Shown here: piece after piece, positions 18,774 through 27,009 of the stretch
How positions within the stretch are numbered: the stretch's first letter is position 1
Layout: each line of letters begins with the position of its first letter
Origin: Lacticaseibacillus parakribbianus
GTDB taxonomy: Bacteria > Bacillota > Bacilli > Lactobacillales > Lactobacillaceae
Length of the DNA: 64,000 nt
Direction: 5' to 3'
Assembly: GCF_025490915.1 (NCBI RefSeq)
Contig: NZ_JANQBA010000003.1
Coordinates: 96,624-160,623 of the forward strand
Notes under the pieces: model-generated
Database searches by the model: none
Told to the model about the DNA's origin: nothing
Seen by the model: the letters and a program-made list of their open reading frames with translations, nothing else
Position numbers and translations under genes: made by a program

Positions 18774-18933
18774 CGTCCAGCCGATACGGCTTTAGGCCGC
18801 GCAGCGCCGTCCCCGCCGCCCGAAGTTCCCGCCGCCGCTTGGCCGACACCTCGCCACGGGCTCGTGCCTTGAACAACTTGTAATCGTCCGCATTCAACTC
18901 CAACACTCGGTGTTTACGCTCGATTGTACCCAT
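18760..18933 (-). CDS. 57-residue basic protein, candidate antitoxin
   Basis: A short gene with an excellent AGGAGG site 7 nt before the ATG. The product starts MGTIERKHRVLELNADDY and continues with an Arg/Lys-rich middle (AKRRRELRAAG). I recognise no family. It overlaps the GNAT start by 14 nt. A promoter (18964-18993) and a palindrome CAATTTGAATTG (18947-18958) just before the ribosome binding site would fit autoregulation. Confidence 0.75.
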   Translation of the reverse strand: MGTIERKHRVLELNADDYKLFKARARGEVSAKRRRELRAAGTALRGLKPYRLDDDKR

Positions 18934-18946
18934 GGTGACCCCTCCT

Positions 18947-18993
18947 CAATTTGAATTGGTCTGAGTCTATCACGGCCGTCGCAAAACCGTCAA
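18947..18993 (-). promoter_or_regulatory. Promoter and palindrome of the GNAT module
   Basis: On the minus strand TTGACG (18993-18988), 18-nt spacer, TAGACT (18969-18964). The near-perfect palindrome CAATTTGAATTG (18947-18958) lies between the -10 and the ribosome binding site. Confidence 0.7.
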
Positions 18994-19088
18994 CCAACCA
19001 CCGCCTGGACACCGCCTCATGCCTATTGCGCCGGGGTTGCGGTCCCCACAAGCGTGGCACGATTGGCCAACTTGTTTTCCCGCCATTC

Positions 19089-19116
19089 AAAAGGCCCATC
19101 CGGCAACGGATGGGCC
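19089..19116 (-). terminator. Terminator after the DUF956 gene
   Basis: GGCCCATCCG and CGGATGGGCC form a perfect 10-bp stem with a 4-nt loop, followed on the minus strand by TTTT. Confidence 0.85.
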
Positions 19117-19124
19117 CCAACGGC

Positions 19125-19547
19125 TTACTTGCGCCGCGACCGCGGCTTCATGCTCTGAAACAGGTTGATCCAGGATTCCTTGTGGAACAGATTCTTGCCG
19201 CCGCTTCGCAGCACCTGCCAGAAGGTCAGAGACTTGCGGATGCGGTCGGCCGGAATATGCTCGCGAACCGCGCGTAGCACCGCCTTGGGGTCGTGCGACG
19301 AGAAGGTGTAGGTGCCGCTTTTGCGCGTCACCAGGGCGTAGCGGGGCAGCCACTTGCCGCCGAACATCACAGACACGGCGACGTGGTCGACTTCCTTCCA
19401 GGGAAACTGCATGTAGTTCTTCGGGTTGCGGGAGTCGTAGAACTCGAACCCGCGGTCGCCGACCATGATCTTGCCGTAAGCCGGCAGCCCCATGAAGGAA
19501 GTGCCGTCAACGACCAGCTCGACTTTCGTATTCAGTGATTCGACCAT
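19125..19547 (-). CDS. manO: DUF956 family protein (ManO-like)
   Basis: A 140-residue protein that closely follows the DUF956 pattern: an N-terminus of the form VESLNTKVELVVDGTSF, then YGKIMVGDRGFEFYD and VMFGGKWLPRYA. DUF956 genes accompany mannose-family PTS operons in Lactobacillales and are thought to modulate them; biochemical function is not established. The ATG at 19547 is better spaced from AAAGGA than the ATG at 19556. Here it is separated from the PTS genes by one membrane-protein gene and a terminator. Confidence 0.85.
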   Translation of the reverse strand: MVESLNTKVELVVDGTSFMGLPAYGKIMVGDRGFEFYDSRNPKNYMQFPWKEVDHVAVSVMFGGKWLPRYALVTRKSGTYTFSSHDPKAVLRAVREHIPADRIRKSLTFWQVLRSGGKNLFHKESWINLFQSMKPRSRRK

Positions 19548-19559
19548 TGTCTCCATCCT

Positions 19560-20132
19560 TTACTTGAATAAACCGGTTTTCTGGTGAAGCAGGTAGAACA
19601 AGTTAGCGCCGTCCGGGTGCAGCCGGACGCTGTAGCCGGCGTATTTTTGATCCGCCAGCTTGTTTTCGACCCAGGCGAGGTACCAGGTTTCCTCGTGGGT
19701 GCCGCCGCCGGGATCCGGCAGCGTCACGACCAGGTGCGACTGGACCTTGCGCCAGGTGAAGCGCGTCGTCGCCTTGGCCTCGACCATGCGGCCGGTGTGG
19801 TTCTTGGCCAGTTGGATGCTGGCGCGAGCCGTGCTGCTTTTGGCCGGGTCCTGGGGGTCGAACAGGCGATCCGTGATGCTTTTTTCAAAAGCGGTCGAGG
19901 GCTGAATCAAAGCCGCCTGATCGAACACGAACCAGTGGGTCCCCGCCTGGGTCAGCTCCTGCTCCGGGTCGTGGCGCAGGCCGCGCCAGGCCCAGGCGCC
20001 AAGCGCCACCGCCACCACCAAGGCGATCAGCCACACCCGCCGCCACCGCACCGGCTTGGCCAGCCGCGCCGGTGGCAGCGGCGACCGCTCCCAGTTATCC
20101 GGCACGTGAATCCCGCCCGTATCCTGCCCCAT
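19560..20132 (-). CDS. Single-pass membrane protein, unknown function
   Basis: A 190-residue protein with a short Pro-rich cytoplasmic start, one membrane segment (about 31-48) and a polar extracytoplasmic domain (about 55-190). I recognise no domain. GGAGG precedes the ATG by 8 nt. It ends 12 nt before the DUF956 start, so the two form an operon. Confidence 0.75.
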   Translation of the reverse strand: MGQDTGGIHVPDNWERSPLPPARLAKPVRWRRVWLIALVVAVALGAWAWRGLRHDPEQELTQAGTHWFVFDQAALIQPSTAFEKSITDRLFDPQDPAKSSTARASIQLAKNHTGRMVEAKATTRFTWRKVQSHLVVTLPDPGGGTHEETWYLAWVENKLADQKYAGYSVRLHPDGANLFYLLHQKTGLFK

Positions 20133-20254
20133 TGCAACCGCCTCCTTGTCCCCTTAACTGTAGCGAAGCACCGGCCAAAAGGCAACGGGCCCCGAGCGGA
20201 TTTTCCGGGTGCTGCGGGGATTTCCCGGGTGCTGGCGCAAGGGCGGCATGAGAC

Positions 20255-20287
20255 AAAAACGGCCGTCCTTCGCGTGAAGGACGGCCG
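20255..20287 (-). terminator. Terminator of the mannose PTS operon
   Basis: A 12-bp stem (CGGCCGTCCTTC with GAAGGACGGCCG), tight 4-nt loop, and TTTTT on the minus strand. Confidence 0.9.
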
Positions 20288-20299
20288 CCGTAACCGTGA

Positions 20300-21211
20300 C
20301 TACATCAGGTTGGCCAGGTGCATCAAAATCCCGAAGACGAAGAGTCCCAAAATGATGACGATTGGCGAAACCTTCTTCTTGAGCAACCACATGCACAGGA
20401 AGGTCAGAAGAACCGCGGCCAGGCCCGGAATCAGGCTGTCCAAGTTGTTCTGCAGCGTCGTGATCTTGTGATTGGTCAAGGACAGGCCAGCCGCCTGGTC
20501 CTGCAGGGCCTTTTGAATCCCCTTGGCCCCGGCAGGCAGCGCGTTCCAATCGATGTAAGCCCCTTTGTCCAGCTTAACGTCGGAAACCTGCGGCGTGAAC
20601 TTGACGGAGACCCAGCGGTTAACCAAGGCACCCAGGATGAACATCCCGAGGATGGAAGCACCCTTGGTCACGTCCTGAAGCAAGGTCCCGGAAAGGTCGT
20701 CGGCAATTTTGGAGCCGGCGCGGTAGCCGAATTCCTGCGTGTACCACAGGAAGGCGATGCGGATGACGTTCCAAGCCACGAAGAAGATGATCGGGCCGAG
20801 AATCGAGCCACCCATCGCCATGGACGCACCCAAGGCGCCGAGGATTGGGCGAACGGTGAACCAGAAGACTGGGTCGCCGACACCGGCCAGCGGGCCCATC
20901 ATCCCGATCTTAACGCCTTGGATGGTGACGTCGTCGATCGGCGCCCCATTGGCCCGCTCTTCTTCAAGGGCGAGCGTCACGCCGATAACTGGGGAAGCCA
21001 GGTACGGGTGGGTGTTGAAGAATTCCAGGTGGCGCTTCAGCGCGGCCACGCGGTCTTCCTTGGTGGTGTAAAGCTTCTTGAGGGCTGGAATCAAAGAGTA
21101 GGCCCAGCCGCCGTTTTGCATACGCTCGTAGTTCCAAGACCCTTGCAAGAAGGTGGAACGCCAGCATACGGCCCAACGATCTTTGGTCGTTAACGTAATT
21201 TTATCTGCCAT
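20300..21211 (-). CDS. manN: Mannose-family PTS component IID
   Basis: A 303-residue IID membrane subunit of a mannose/fructose/sorbose-type PTS. Conserved features are QGSWNYERMQNGGWAYSLIPAL near the N-terminus, GPLAGVGDP and two C-terminal hydrophobic helices. The ATG at 21211 follows AAGGAGG by 9 nt; an earlier TTG overlaps that site. Third gene of the operon. Confidence 0.94.
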   Translation of the reverse strand: MADKITLTTKDRWAVCWRSTFLQGSWNYERMQNGGWAYSLIPALKKLYTTKEDRVAALKRHLEFFNTHPYLASPVIGVTLALEEERANGAPIDDVTIQGVKIGMMGPLAGVGDPVFWFTVRPILGALGASMAMGGSILGPIIFFVAWNVIRIAFLWYTQEFGYRAGSKIADDLSGTLLQDVTKGASILGMFILGALVNRWVSVKFTPQVSDVKLDKGAYIDWNALPAGAKGIQKALQDQAAGLSLTNHKITTLQNNLDSLIPGLAAVLLTFLCMWLLKKKVSPIVIILGLFVFGILMHLANLM

Positions 21212-21228
21212 TTTCGCCAACCTCCTTG

Positions 21229-22047
21229 TTAGTAATTGTCGATGATATCGCCGACTGGGTCACCGGTACCACTGTTGCTGGACCCGCCGTTGCTGCTGCC
21301 GGAGCCGCCCATCTTGGACAGGTTCAGGTAAATCAGGGCGAGGCCGACGCCGATGGCACCCAGGCCGATCAGCGTGATCGATTGAACGGTCGCCAGCACG
21401 AAGCCGATGGCGAAGAATGGCCATACTTCGGCGGTGGCCATCATGTTGATAACCATGGCGTAACCCACGGCCACAACCATGCCACCACCGATACCCAGGC
21501 CGTCAACCAGCCAGGATGGCATCGCGTCGAGCAGGGACTTCACGGGCTTGGAACCGACGGCCAGGATGAAGCCGGCCGGAATGGCGATACGCAGGCCCTG
21601 CAAGCAGATGGCGATCATCTGCCACAGGTCGATTTTGGCAAAGCTGCCTTCCTCGGCGGCCTTATCCATGATGTGGGCGATACCAGTTGCCAGGGTGCGG
21701 ACGAAGGTCGTCAGAAGCAGGCCGGCAACGGCCAGCGGAACGGCCATGGCGATCGCGGACTTAACGCCGTCGGTCCCCTGGCCGCCCAGTACGAGAATAA
21801 TAGCTGAAGCAACGGCTGCCAAGGCAGCGTCTGGTGCGACCGCGGCGCCGATGTTCGCCCAACCTAAGGCGATCATCTGCAAGGTCCCGCCCAAGATCAG
21901 GCAAGGCACAAGCTGGCCGGTCACTAAGCCGATCAACGTGCACGCAACGATTGGCTGGTGGAATTCGAATTCATCAAGAATCCCTTCGACCCCAGCCAGG
22001 AACGACACGATGAGGACTAGGATGATTTGAATGAAGTTCAAAGACAT
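21229..22047 (-). CDS. manM: Mannose-family PTS component IIC
   Basis: A 272-residue polytopic IIC subunit that forms the sugar path together with IID. Family features include AGVEGILDEFEFHQPIVACTLIG near the N-terminus and GGTLQMIALGW. The C-terminal 30 residues carry a short Gly/Ser-rich stretch (GGSGSSNGGSSNSG). It lies 17 nt upstream of manN. Confidence 0.94.
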   Translation of the reverse strand: MSLNFIQIILVLIVSFLAGVEGILDEFEFHQPIVACTLIGLVTGQLVPCLILGGTLQMIALGWANIGAAVAPDAALAAVASAIILVLGGQGTDGVKSAIAMAVPLAVAGLLLTTFVRTLATGIAHIMDKAAEEGSFAKIDLWQMIAICLQGLRIAIPAGFILAVGSKPVKSLLDAMPSWLVDGLGIGGGMVVAVGYAMVINMMATAEVWPFFAIGFVLATVQSITLIGLGAIGVGLALIYLNLSKMGGSGSSNGGSSNSGTGDPVGDIIDNY

Positions 22048-22085
22048 GTGAGTGTCCTCCTTTTTTCCGGTTAAAAAATGTCAGA

Positions 22086-23060
22086 TTATTTGGCCGCGTT
22101 CAAGGCGTCTTGGGCCTTCTTGAGAATCGCGTCCATGTTATCGCCAGAGTCGGTTGGGACCTTGCGAACATCGAAGCTGATGCCCTTGGCCTTGAGCTTG
22201 CCGAACGTGTCGATGTCGTCTTGGTCGAACGCCAAGACCTTGTTCGGCTGCACCTTGCCGGCGGAATGCGCCATGGAGCCCACGTTGATGGTCTTCAGCG
22301 GCACCCCACCCTCGACGGCGCGAAGCGCGTCCTGCGGGGTTTCGAACAGCAGTAAGGCGCGTTCGCCGCCGAAGTGCTTGTCGTCCTTAGCGATTTTGAT
22401 CATCTGATCCACCGGAATGACATGCGCCCGGACACCGCCCGGCGCCGCATCGGTGATCAGTTGCTTGCGCAGCTTGTCACGCGCAACGTCGTCGGAAACG
22501 ACGATGATGCGCGTCGGCTTAACGTCCTTGGACCAGGCCGTCGCCACTTGGCCGTGCAAAAGCCGCGAGTCGATTCGCGCCAGCACGTACTCAAGCTTGC
22601 CCGGCTTGCCGCCCTTGGCAGCGGCCGGTGCCGCAGCAGCGGGTTCAGCGGCCTTGGGTTCCAGTTCTTCCGGCTTGATGCGAACGCCCTCACGCCCGGC
22701 GTCAACCAGGTGAGCCGCGATGTCATGCGCGGAAGTCATGGACAGACGAGACCCGTAAGCCTCGATCAACATTGGCAGGTTCAACCCGGTAACGATCGCC
22801 CACTTGTCTTTGTGTGCTTCATACAACCCGTTAGACTGGTTGAATGGTGAGCCGCCCCAAAGGTCCACAAGGAACAATACTTCATCTTCCGGATCGAACT
22901 TTGCAATGGCTTCTTCAAGGTGTGCTTTCAGGTCTTCCGGACCTTCGTTTGGCATGAACGTCACAACTTCAACTTTTTCTTGCTCACCGAAAATCATCGA
23001 ACCGGATTGCTTAATGCCAGCGGCGAATTGCCCGTGACTGGCAAGAATGATTCCGACCAT
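22086..23060 (-). CDS. manL: Mannose-family PTS component IIAB
   Basis: A 324-residue cytoplasmic phosphotransferase fusing IIA and IIB. The IIA domain (1-135) has phospho-acceptor His9 in ILASHGQFA and LWGGSPFN. An Ala/Pro-rich linker (about 136-153) joins it to IIB (about 155-320) with the second phospho-His in [15 protein letters not shown]. Together with IIC and IID it imports and phosphorylates hexoses, commonly glucose and mannose. First gene of the operon, with cre-like sites around its promoter. Confidence 0.95.
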   Translation of the reverse strand: MVGIILASHGQFAAGIKQSGSMIFGEQEKVEVVTFMPNEGPEDLKAHLEEAIAKFDPEDEVLFLVDLWGGSPFNQSNGLYEAHKDKWAIVTGLNLPMLIEAYGSRLSMTSAHDIAAHLVDAGREGVRIKPEELEPKAAEPAAAAPAAAKGGKPGKLEYVLARIDSRLLHGQVATAWSKDVKPTRIIVVSDDVARDKLRKQLITDAAPGGVRAHVIPVDQMIKIAKDDKHFGGERALLLFETPQDALRAVEGGVPLKTINVGSMAHSAGKVQPNKVLAFDQDDIDTFGKLKAKGISFDVRKVPTDSGDNMDAILKKAQDALNAAK

Positions 23061-23095
23061 TGTTTGTCGCCTCCTAATAAAATTTGTGTGAGTTT

Positions 23096-23110
23096 AGTGA
23101 GCGCTATCAT
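23096..23110. promoter_or_regulatory. cre-like site downstream of the man promoter
   Basis: On the minus strand ATGATAGCGCTCACT matches the catabolite-responsive consensus WTGNAANCGNWNNCW with one mismatch. It lies between the -10 and the start codon, a roadblock position typical for CcpA repression. Confidence 0.6.
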
Positions 23111-23149
23111 TAACGGTCCAACGCGCCGATGATGACGAGCGCAAAAACT

Positions 23150-23188
23150 CCCAGAAGCTAGTATGACAAGGTTTCTGGGCTTTTGCAA
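23150..23188 (-). promoter_or_regulatory. man operon promoter with flanking inverted repeat
   Basis: On the minus strand TTGCAA (23188-23183), 17-nt spacer, CATACT (23165-23160). CCCAGAA (23150-23156) and TTCTGGG (23173-23179) form an inverted repeat that brackets the -10, a possible operator. I see no -24/-12 sigma-54 promoter. Confidence 0.7.
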
Positions 23189-23205
23189 TCATTTTGACTA
23201 ATAAT

Positions 23206-23220
23206 ATTTACCGTTTTCAT
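23206..23220. promoter_or_regulatory. cre-like site upstream of the man promoter
   Basis: On the minus strand ATGAAAACGGTAAAT matches the cre consensus with one mismatch. It lies about 18 nt upstream of the -35. Confidence 0.5.
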
Positions 23221-23458
23221 GAAAGGACTATACCACCGCGATTTCACCGGTTCAATTCACCGAACTGTAATCTGCCAGTTTTGAGCCATTCTCGTCCAAA
23301 AGTGGGATGGTTGAATTGATGTAGCGCTTTCTCGAAGTTTTCTTTACGTAAACCCACACCAGGAGATGGTTGACGCAAGAAACCGCTTGCGCAAAAAATC
23401 TTGGGCCGACGCGAGCGAGAATCGGGCGAGCAGCGCCGCTTGACAAGAAAGCGCTGCA

Positions 23459-23556
23459 GAATGAAACACACTTCATTCGGGCCGTGAAAGGACAGCAGAA
23501 TGAAACACACTTCATTCTGGCCACGAGCCGGCCGCAGAATGAAACATACTTCATTC
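23459..23556. promoter_or_regulatory. Array of three identical palindromes, candidate operator array
   Basis: Three 20-bp inverted repeats (GAATGAA, 6-nt centre, TTCATTC) start at 23459, 23498 and 23537, exactly 39 bp apart. Each is preceded by GCA. The centres read ACACAC, ACACAC and ACATAC, while the 19 bases between them are unrelated. The array ends 32 bp upstream of the promoter of the lysine-transporter operon. The binding protein is unknown. Confidence 0.75.
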
Positions 23557-23588
23557 CGGGCCCGGCCGAAGTTTTTCTGCAACCGCGC

Positions 23589-23617
23589 TTGACAATCCCG
23601 GGGAAGTCACCTAGACT
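23589..23617 (+). promoter_or_regulatory. Promoter of the lysine-riboswitch operon
   Basis: Near-consensus TTGACA (23589-23594), 17-nt spacer and TAGACT (23612-23617), 34 nt upstream of the riboswitch. Confidence 0.85.
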
Positions 23618-23649
23618 CATGGTCAGACATTTAAATAAACCACCAAGAA

Positions 23650-23808
23650 ATAGAGGTCGCGGGTGGTGACGACAGCTGATGAGGGCCTAACCCGATGAGT
23701 CAGCCGTAAGCATCCCCGCCGAAACTCACCAAGCGATTAGGCGCTTGGCGGGTTGGGACAGTGGGCGAAAGCCGCTGGACTGTCGAAGCGATTGCTTCGG
23801 AGCGCTAT
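23650..23808 (+). ncRNA. Lysine riboswitch (L-box) aptamer
   Basis: The leader carries the conserved L-box blocks in order: GAGGTCGCG at the 5' side, GATGAG, GCCGAA, TTGGGACAG with CTGGACTGTC, and the closing GGAGCGCTATG. Strong hairpins (AAGCG with CGCTT; GGGCGAAAGCC) separate them. It is followed by an intrinsic terminator, so binding of lysine is expected to end transcription before the transporter genes. This gives the best evidence for the transporter's substrate. Confidence 0.9.
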
Positions 23809-23834
23809 GATTCTTGCGAATTATGCAGAAATCC

Positions 23835-23876
23835 ACGTTGGCCTTTGTTTATCGTAAACAAAGGCCAACGTTTTTT
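23835..23876 (+). terminator. Riboswitch-controlled terminator
   Basis: A perfect 17-bp stem from 23835 to 23871 with a TCG loop, followed by TTTTTT. It sits 27 nt after the aptamer and 46 nt before the start codon. Confidence 0.92.
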
Positions 23877-23921
23877 AGTTCTCTATTTCCCGAGTGACCA
23901 AACACGAAGGGAGAATGTCTT

Positions 23922-25502
23922 ATGAAGAAGTTGTTTTCCGCCATTATCGGCGCAGGGTTCGCCCTCGCCGTCGGTCTGGGCCTGGCTGCCCAGACCCAAC
24001 CCGTTCAGGCCGCCGGCGGCACCCTCAAGGTCGGCATGGAGGCCGGCTACGCCCCGTTCAACTGGACGCAAAGCACCAGCGCGAACGGCGCCGTCAAGAT
24101 TCAAGGCTCCAGCGACTACGCCAACGGCTACGACGTGCAGATGGCCAAGAAGGTCGCCAAGGCCCTAGGCAAAAAGGTCATCGTGGTCAAGACGTCTTGG
24201 GACGGCCTGCCGCCTGCTTTGACCTCCGGCAAGATCGACGCGATCATCGCCGGCATGTCCCCGACCCCGGAGCGGCGCAAGACCATCGATTTTAGTAACA
24301 CCTACTACGCCTCCAAGCTGACCGTCGTGGTTCGCCGCGACAGCAAGTACGCCAAGGCCACCAGCATCAAGGACTTCAAGGGGGCCAAGATCACCGCGCA
24401 GCTCTCCACGTTCCACTACCAGGCGATCAGCCAGCTGAAGGGCGCGATCAAGGAAGGCGCGATGAACAACTTCCCGGCCATGCGCGTGGCGCTTGAGTCC
24501 GGCACCATCGACGGCTACGTCTCCGAGGTGCCGGAAGGGATTACGGCTTCGGCCGCCAACCCGAACCTCACCTACCTGCGCTTCAGCAAGGCCAATGGCT
24601 TCAAGACCAACCCCGAAGACGTCGACTTGGCCATCGGGCTGCGCAAGAACGACCCGGACAAGGCCAAGATCAACGAGGCCCTGGCCAAAATTTCCAGCAA
24701 GCAGCGCGATCAGCTGATGACCGAGGCCGTCGCTAACCAGCCGTCGACGGCTAGCGAAGGCAACTGGTTCATCAGCATCCTCAAGCAGTACGGCCCGATG
24801 CTTCTGCGGGGGACCGGCATGACGCTTCTGATCTCTTTGATCGGCACGATCGTCGGCTTCGTCATCGGCCTGCTGGTCGGCATCGTTCGCACCATTCCGG
24901 CGCCGAAGACCAAGGGCAAGCGCGGCCTGCAGTGGTTCATCAACTGGCTGTTGGCCGTCTATATTGAAGTGTTCCGTGGCACCCCAATGATCGTCCAGGC
25001 CGCCGTGCTTTACTACGGCGCCGCCCAGGCCTTCGGGCTCAACATGGACAAGACGGCGGCCGCCTTGGTCATCGTCTCGATCAACACCGGGGCCTACATT
25101 TCCGAAATCATCCGCGGCGGCATCATCTCCGTGGATGCCGGCCAGTTCGAGGCCGCTCACGCCCTGGGCTTCACCCACCTGCAGACCATGCTCAAGGTCA
25201 TTTTGCCTCAGGCGATTCGCAACTCCCTGCCGGCCGTGACCAACGAGTTCATCGTCAACATCAAGGACACCTCGGTGCTGTCCGTCATCTCGGTTTCCGA
25301 GCTGTTCTTCACCTCCGAAACCGTCGCCGGTCAAAACTTCCAGTTCTTCCACACCTACCTGATCGTCTGCGGCATCTACCTGATTCTGACCTTCACGATT
25401 TCCCGCCTGTTCCGCCTGATTGAAAAGCGCATCGACGGCCCGAAGAACTACAACGTGATGAACAACCAGATGCAGGTGGAGACACCCACGACCAACAACT
25501 AA
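23922..25502 (+). CDS. Lysine-type ABC transporter, substrate-binding/permease fusion
   Basis: A 526-residue fusion: signal peptide (about 1-30, ending VQA), binding domain (about 33-285, with [12 protein letters not shown] and [16 protein letters not shown]) and permease domain (about 295-505, with [10 protein letters not shown] and the EAA-loop EAAHALGF). The lysine riboswitch upstream makes lysine, or another cationic amino acid, the likely substrate; the protein alone does not settle it. Compared with the fusion at 1520 it is 45 residues longer. The ATPase gene follows after 14 nt. Confidence 0.92.
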   Translation: MKKLFSAIIGAGFALAVGLGLAAQTQPVQAAGGTLKVGMEAGYAPFNWTQSTSANGAVKIQGSSDYANGYDVQMAKKVAKALGKKVIVVKTSWDGLPPALTSGKIDAIIAGMSPTPERRKTIDFSNTYYASKLTVVVRRDSKYAKATSIKDFKGAKITAQLSTFHYQAISQLKGAIKEGAMNNFPAMRVALESGTIDGYVSEVPEGITASAANPNLTYLRFSKANGFKTNPEDVDLAIGLRKNDPDKAKINEALAKISSKQRDQLMTEAVANQPSTASEGNWFISILKQYGPMLLRGTGMTLLISLIGTIVGFVIGLLVGIVRTIPAPKTKGKRGLQWFINWLLAVYIEVFRGTPMIVQAAVLYYGAAQAFGLNMDKTAAALVIVSINTGAYISEIIRGGIISVDAGQFEAAHALGFTHLQTMLKVILPQAIRNSLPAVTNEFIVNIKDTSVLSVISVSELFFTSETVAGQNFQFFHTYLIVCGIYLILTFTISRLFRLIEKRIDGPKNYNVMNNQMQVETPTTNN

Positions 25503-25516
25503 GGAGGAGAACGACT

Positions 25517-26260
25517 ATGACAGAATCCATTATTGAAGTCCAAAACCTCAAGAAGGTCTTTGGCGACCACGTGGTGCTGACCGACATCAACTTCGACGTC
25601 GCGCAAGGCGAAGTCGTTTCCATCATCGGCCGCTCCGGCTCCGGGAAGTCGACCCTGCTGCGCAACATCAACCTGCTCGAGGAGCCGACCGCCGGCGACA
25701 TCAAGTTCCACGGCGCCAGCATCCTGGAGAAGAACTTCGACCTGGCGCATTACCGTGCCAAGGTCGGGATGGTTTTCCAAAGCTTCAACCTGTTCAACAA
25801 CCTGACCGTGCTGCAAAACGTGGTCACCCCGCAGATGACCGTGCTCAACCGCGACGCGGCGGCCGCCAAGGAACACGCGCTGGAGCTGCTGCACCAGGTC
25901 GGCATGGACCCCTTCGTCAACGCCAAGCCCGACCAGCTGTCCGGCGGCCAAAAGCAGCGCGTCGCGATCGCCCGGGCCGTCGCCATGGACCCGGAAGTCC
26001 TGCTGTTCGACGAGCCGACCTCCGCGCTTGACCCGGAAATGGTCGACGACGTCCTCAACGCGATGAAGGCCCTAGCCACCACCGGCCTGACCATGATCGT
26101 CGTCACCCACGAAATGGAATTCGCCCGTGACGTCTCCGACCGCGTCGTCTTCATGGACCAAGGCGTGATCGCCGAAAGCGGCACCCCGGAGCAGCTCTTC
26201 GACCACCCGCAGGAAGCACGCACCCAAGAATTCTTGAAGCGGTACCTCAACAGAGCGTGA
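25517..26260 (+). CDS. Amino-acid ABC transporter ATP-binding protein
   Basis: A 247-residue GlnQ/HisP-type ATPase with Walker [11 protein letters not shown]-loop VFQSFNLF, signature LSGGQKQR, Walker [13 protein letters not shown] and the H-loop VVTHEM. AAGGAGG precedes the ATG. It completes the riboswitch-controlled importer and might also serve the orphan fusion protein at 1520. The last codons (Arg-Ala-stop) coincide with the left edge AGAGCGTGA of the R1 repeat array. Confidence 0.95.
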   Translation: MTESIIEVQNLKKVFGDHVVLTDINFDVAQGEVVSIIGRSGSGKSTLLRNINLLEEPTAGDIKFHGASILEKNFDLAHYRAKVGMVFQSFNLFNNLTVLQNVVTPQMTVLNRDAAAAKEHALELLHQVGMDPFVNAKPDQLSGGQKQRVAIARAVAMDPEVLLFDEPTSALDPEMVDDVLNAMKALATTGLTMIVVTHEMEFARDVSDRVVFMDQGVIAESGTPEQLFDHPQEARTQEFLKRYLNRA

Positions 26261-26870
26261 GCCGCGGCGGGGTTAGCGGGTCGGCTAGCGCGGCGCCGGC
26301 TCTTGAAGCGGGTTGTGCTTCGAGGGCCGGTGCGAGCAGGCCGGACCTGCGTTGCCGCGGGGAACGCGTTTAAAGCGTGAGCCGCGGCGGATTTAGCGGA
26401 ACGGATAGCCTAGCCGTGGCGCTTGGGACCGGGCCTTGGTCCCGAGGGCCGCGGCGTCGCTAGCCGCTTCCGCGTTGCCGCGAGGAACGCGTTTAAAGCG
26501 TGAACCGCGGCGGGGTTAGCAGGTCGGCTAGCGCGGCGCCGGCTCTTGAAGCGGGTTGTGCTTCGAGGACCGGTGCGAGCAGGCCGGACCTGCGTTGCCG
26601 CGGGGAACGCGTTTAGATAGAGCGTGAGCCGCGGCGGGGTTAGCAGGTCGGCTAGCGCGGCACCGACTCTTGAAGCGGGTTGTGCTTCGAGGGCCGGTGC
26701 GAGCAGGCCGGACCTGCGTTGCCGCGGGGAACGCGTTTAAAGCGTGAACCGCGGCGGGGTTAGCGGAACGGCTAGCCTAGCCGTGGCGCTTGGGACCGGG
26801 CCTTGGTCCCGAGGGCCGCGGCGTCGCTAGCCGCTTCCGCGTTGCCGCGGGGAACGCGTTTAAAGCGTGA
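26252..26870 (+). repeat. R1 repeat array, five units plus a fragment
   Basis: Units start at 26254, 26374, 26497, 26621, 26741 and a fragment at 26864. Two types alternate in the order A-B-A-A-B. Type A pairs GCAGGTC with GACCTGC and GAAGC with GCTTC. Type B pairs GCGGAA with TTCCGC and GGGACC with GGTCCC. Outer blocks (GCGGCGGGGTTAGC and GTTGCCGCGGGGAACGCG) are nearly invariant. Each unit can fold into one long hairpin. Confidence 0.9.
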
Positions 26871-26942
26871 GCAACGGCGAGGTTATCAGAACACCTTTAC
26901 CACACCACCCCAGGCCGGCACCCAAAAGCCTTGGCCGGCCGC

Positions 26943-26992
26943 AAACGGCGGCTCACCCCTCCCATTGTTGGGAAGGATGAGCCGCCGTTTTT
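26943..26992. terminator. Bidirectional terminator
   Basis: AAACGGCGGCTCA pairs with TGAGCCGCCGTTT, with T/A tracts on both sides. It serves the minus-strand gene ending at 27010 and probably read-through from the transporter operon. Confidence 0.85.
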
Positions 26993-27009
26993 GTTCTATA
27001 ATATCGCGT

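Noticed and set aside
23061-23240. Sigma-54 promoter for the mannose PTS operon
   Set aside because: Such operons are often sigma-54 dependent, but no GG/GC pair with -24/-12 spacing is present, and a good sigma-70-type promoter is.
23459-23556. CRISPR-like array
   Set aside because: Only three units, a perfectly palindromic 20-bp core, 19-bp intervals and no cas genes; a protein-binding array fits better.
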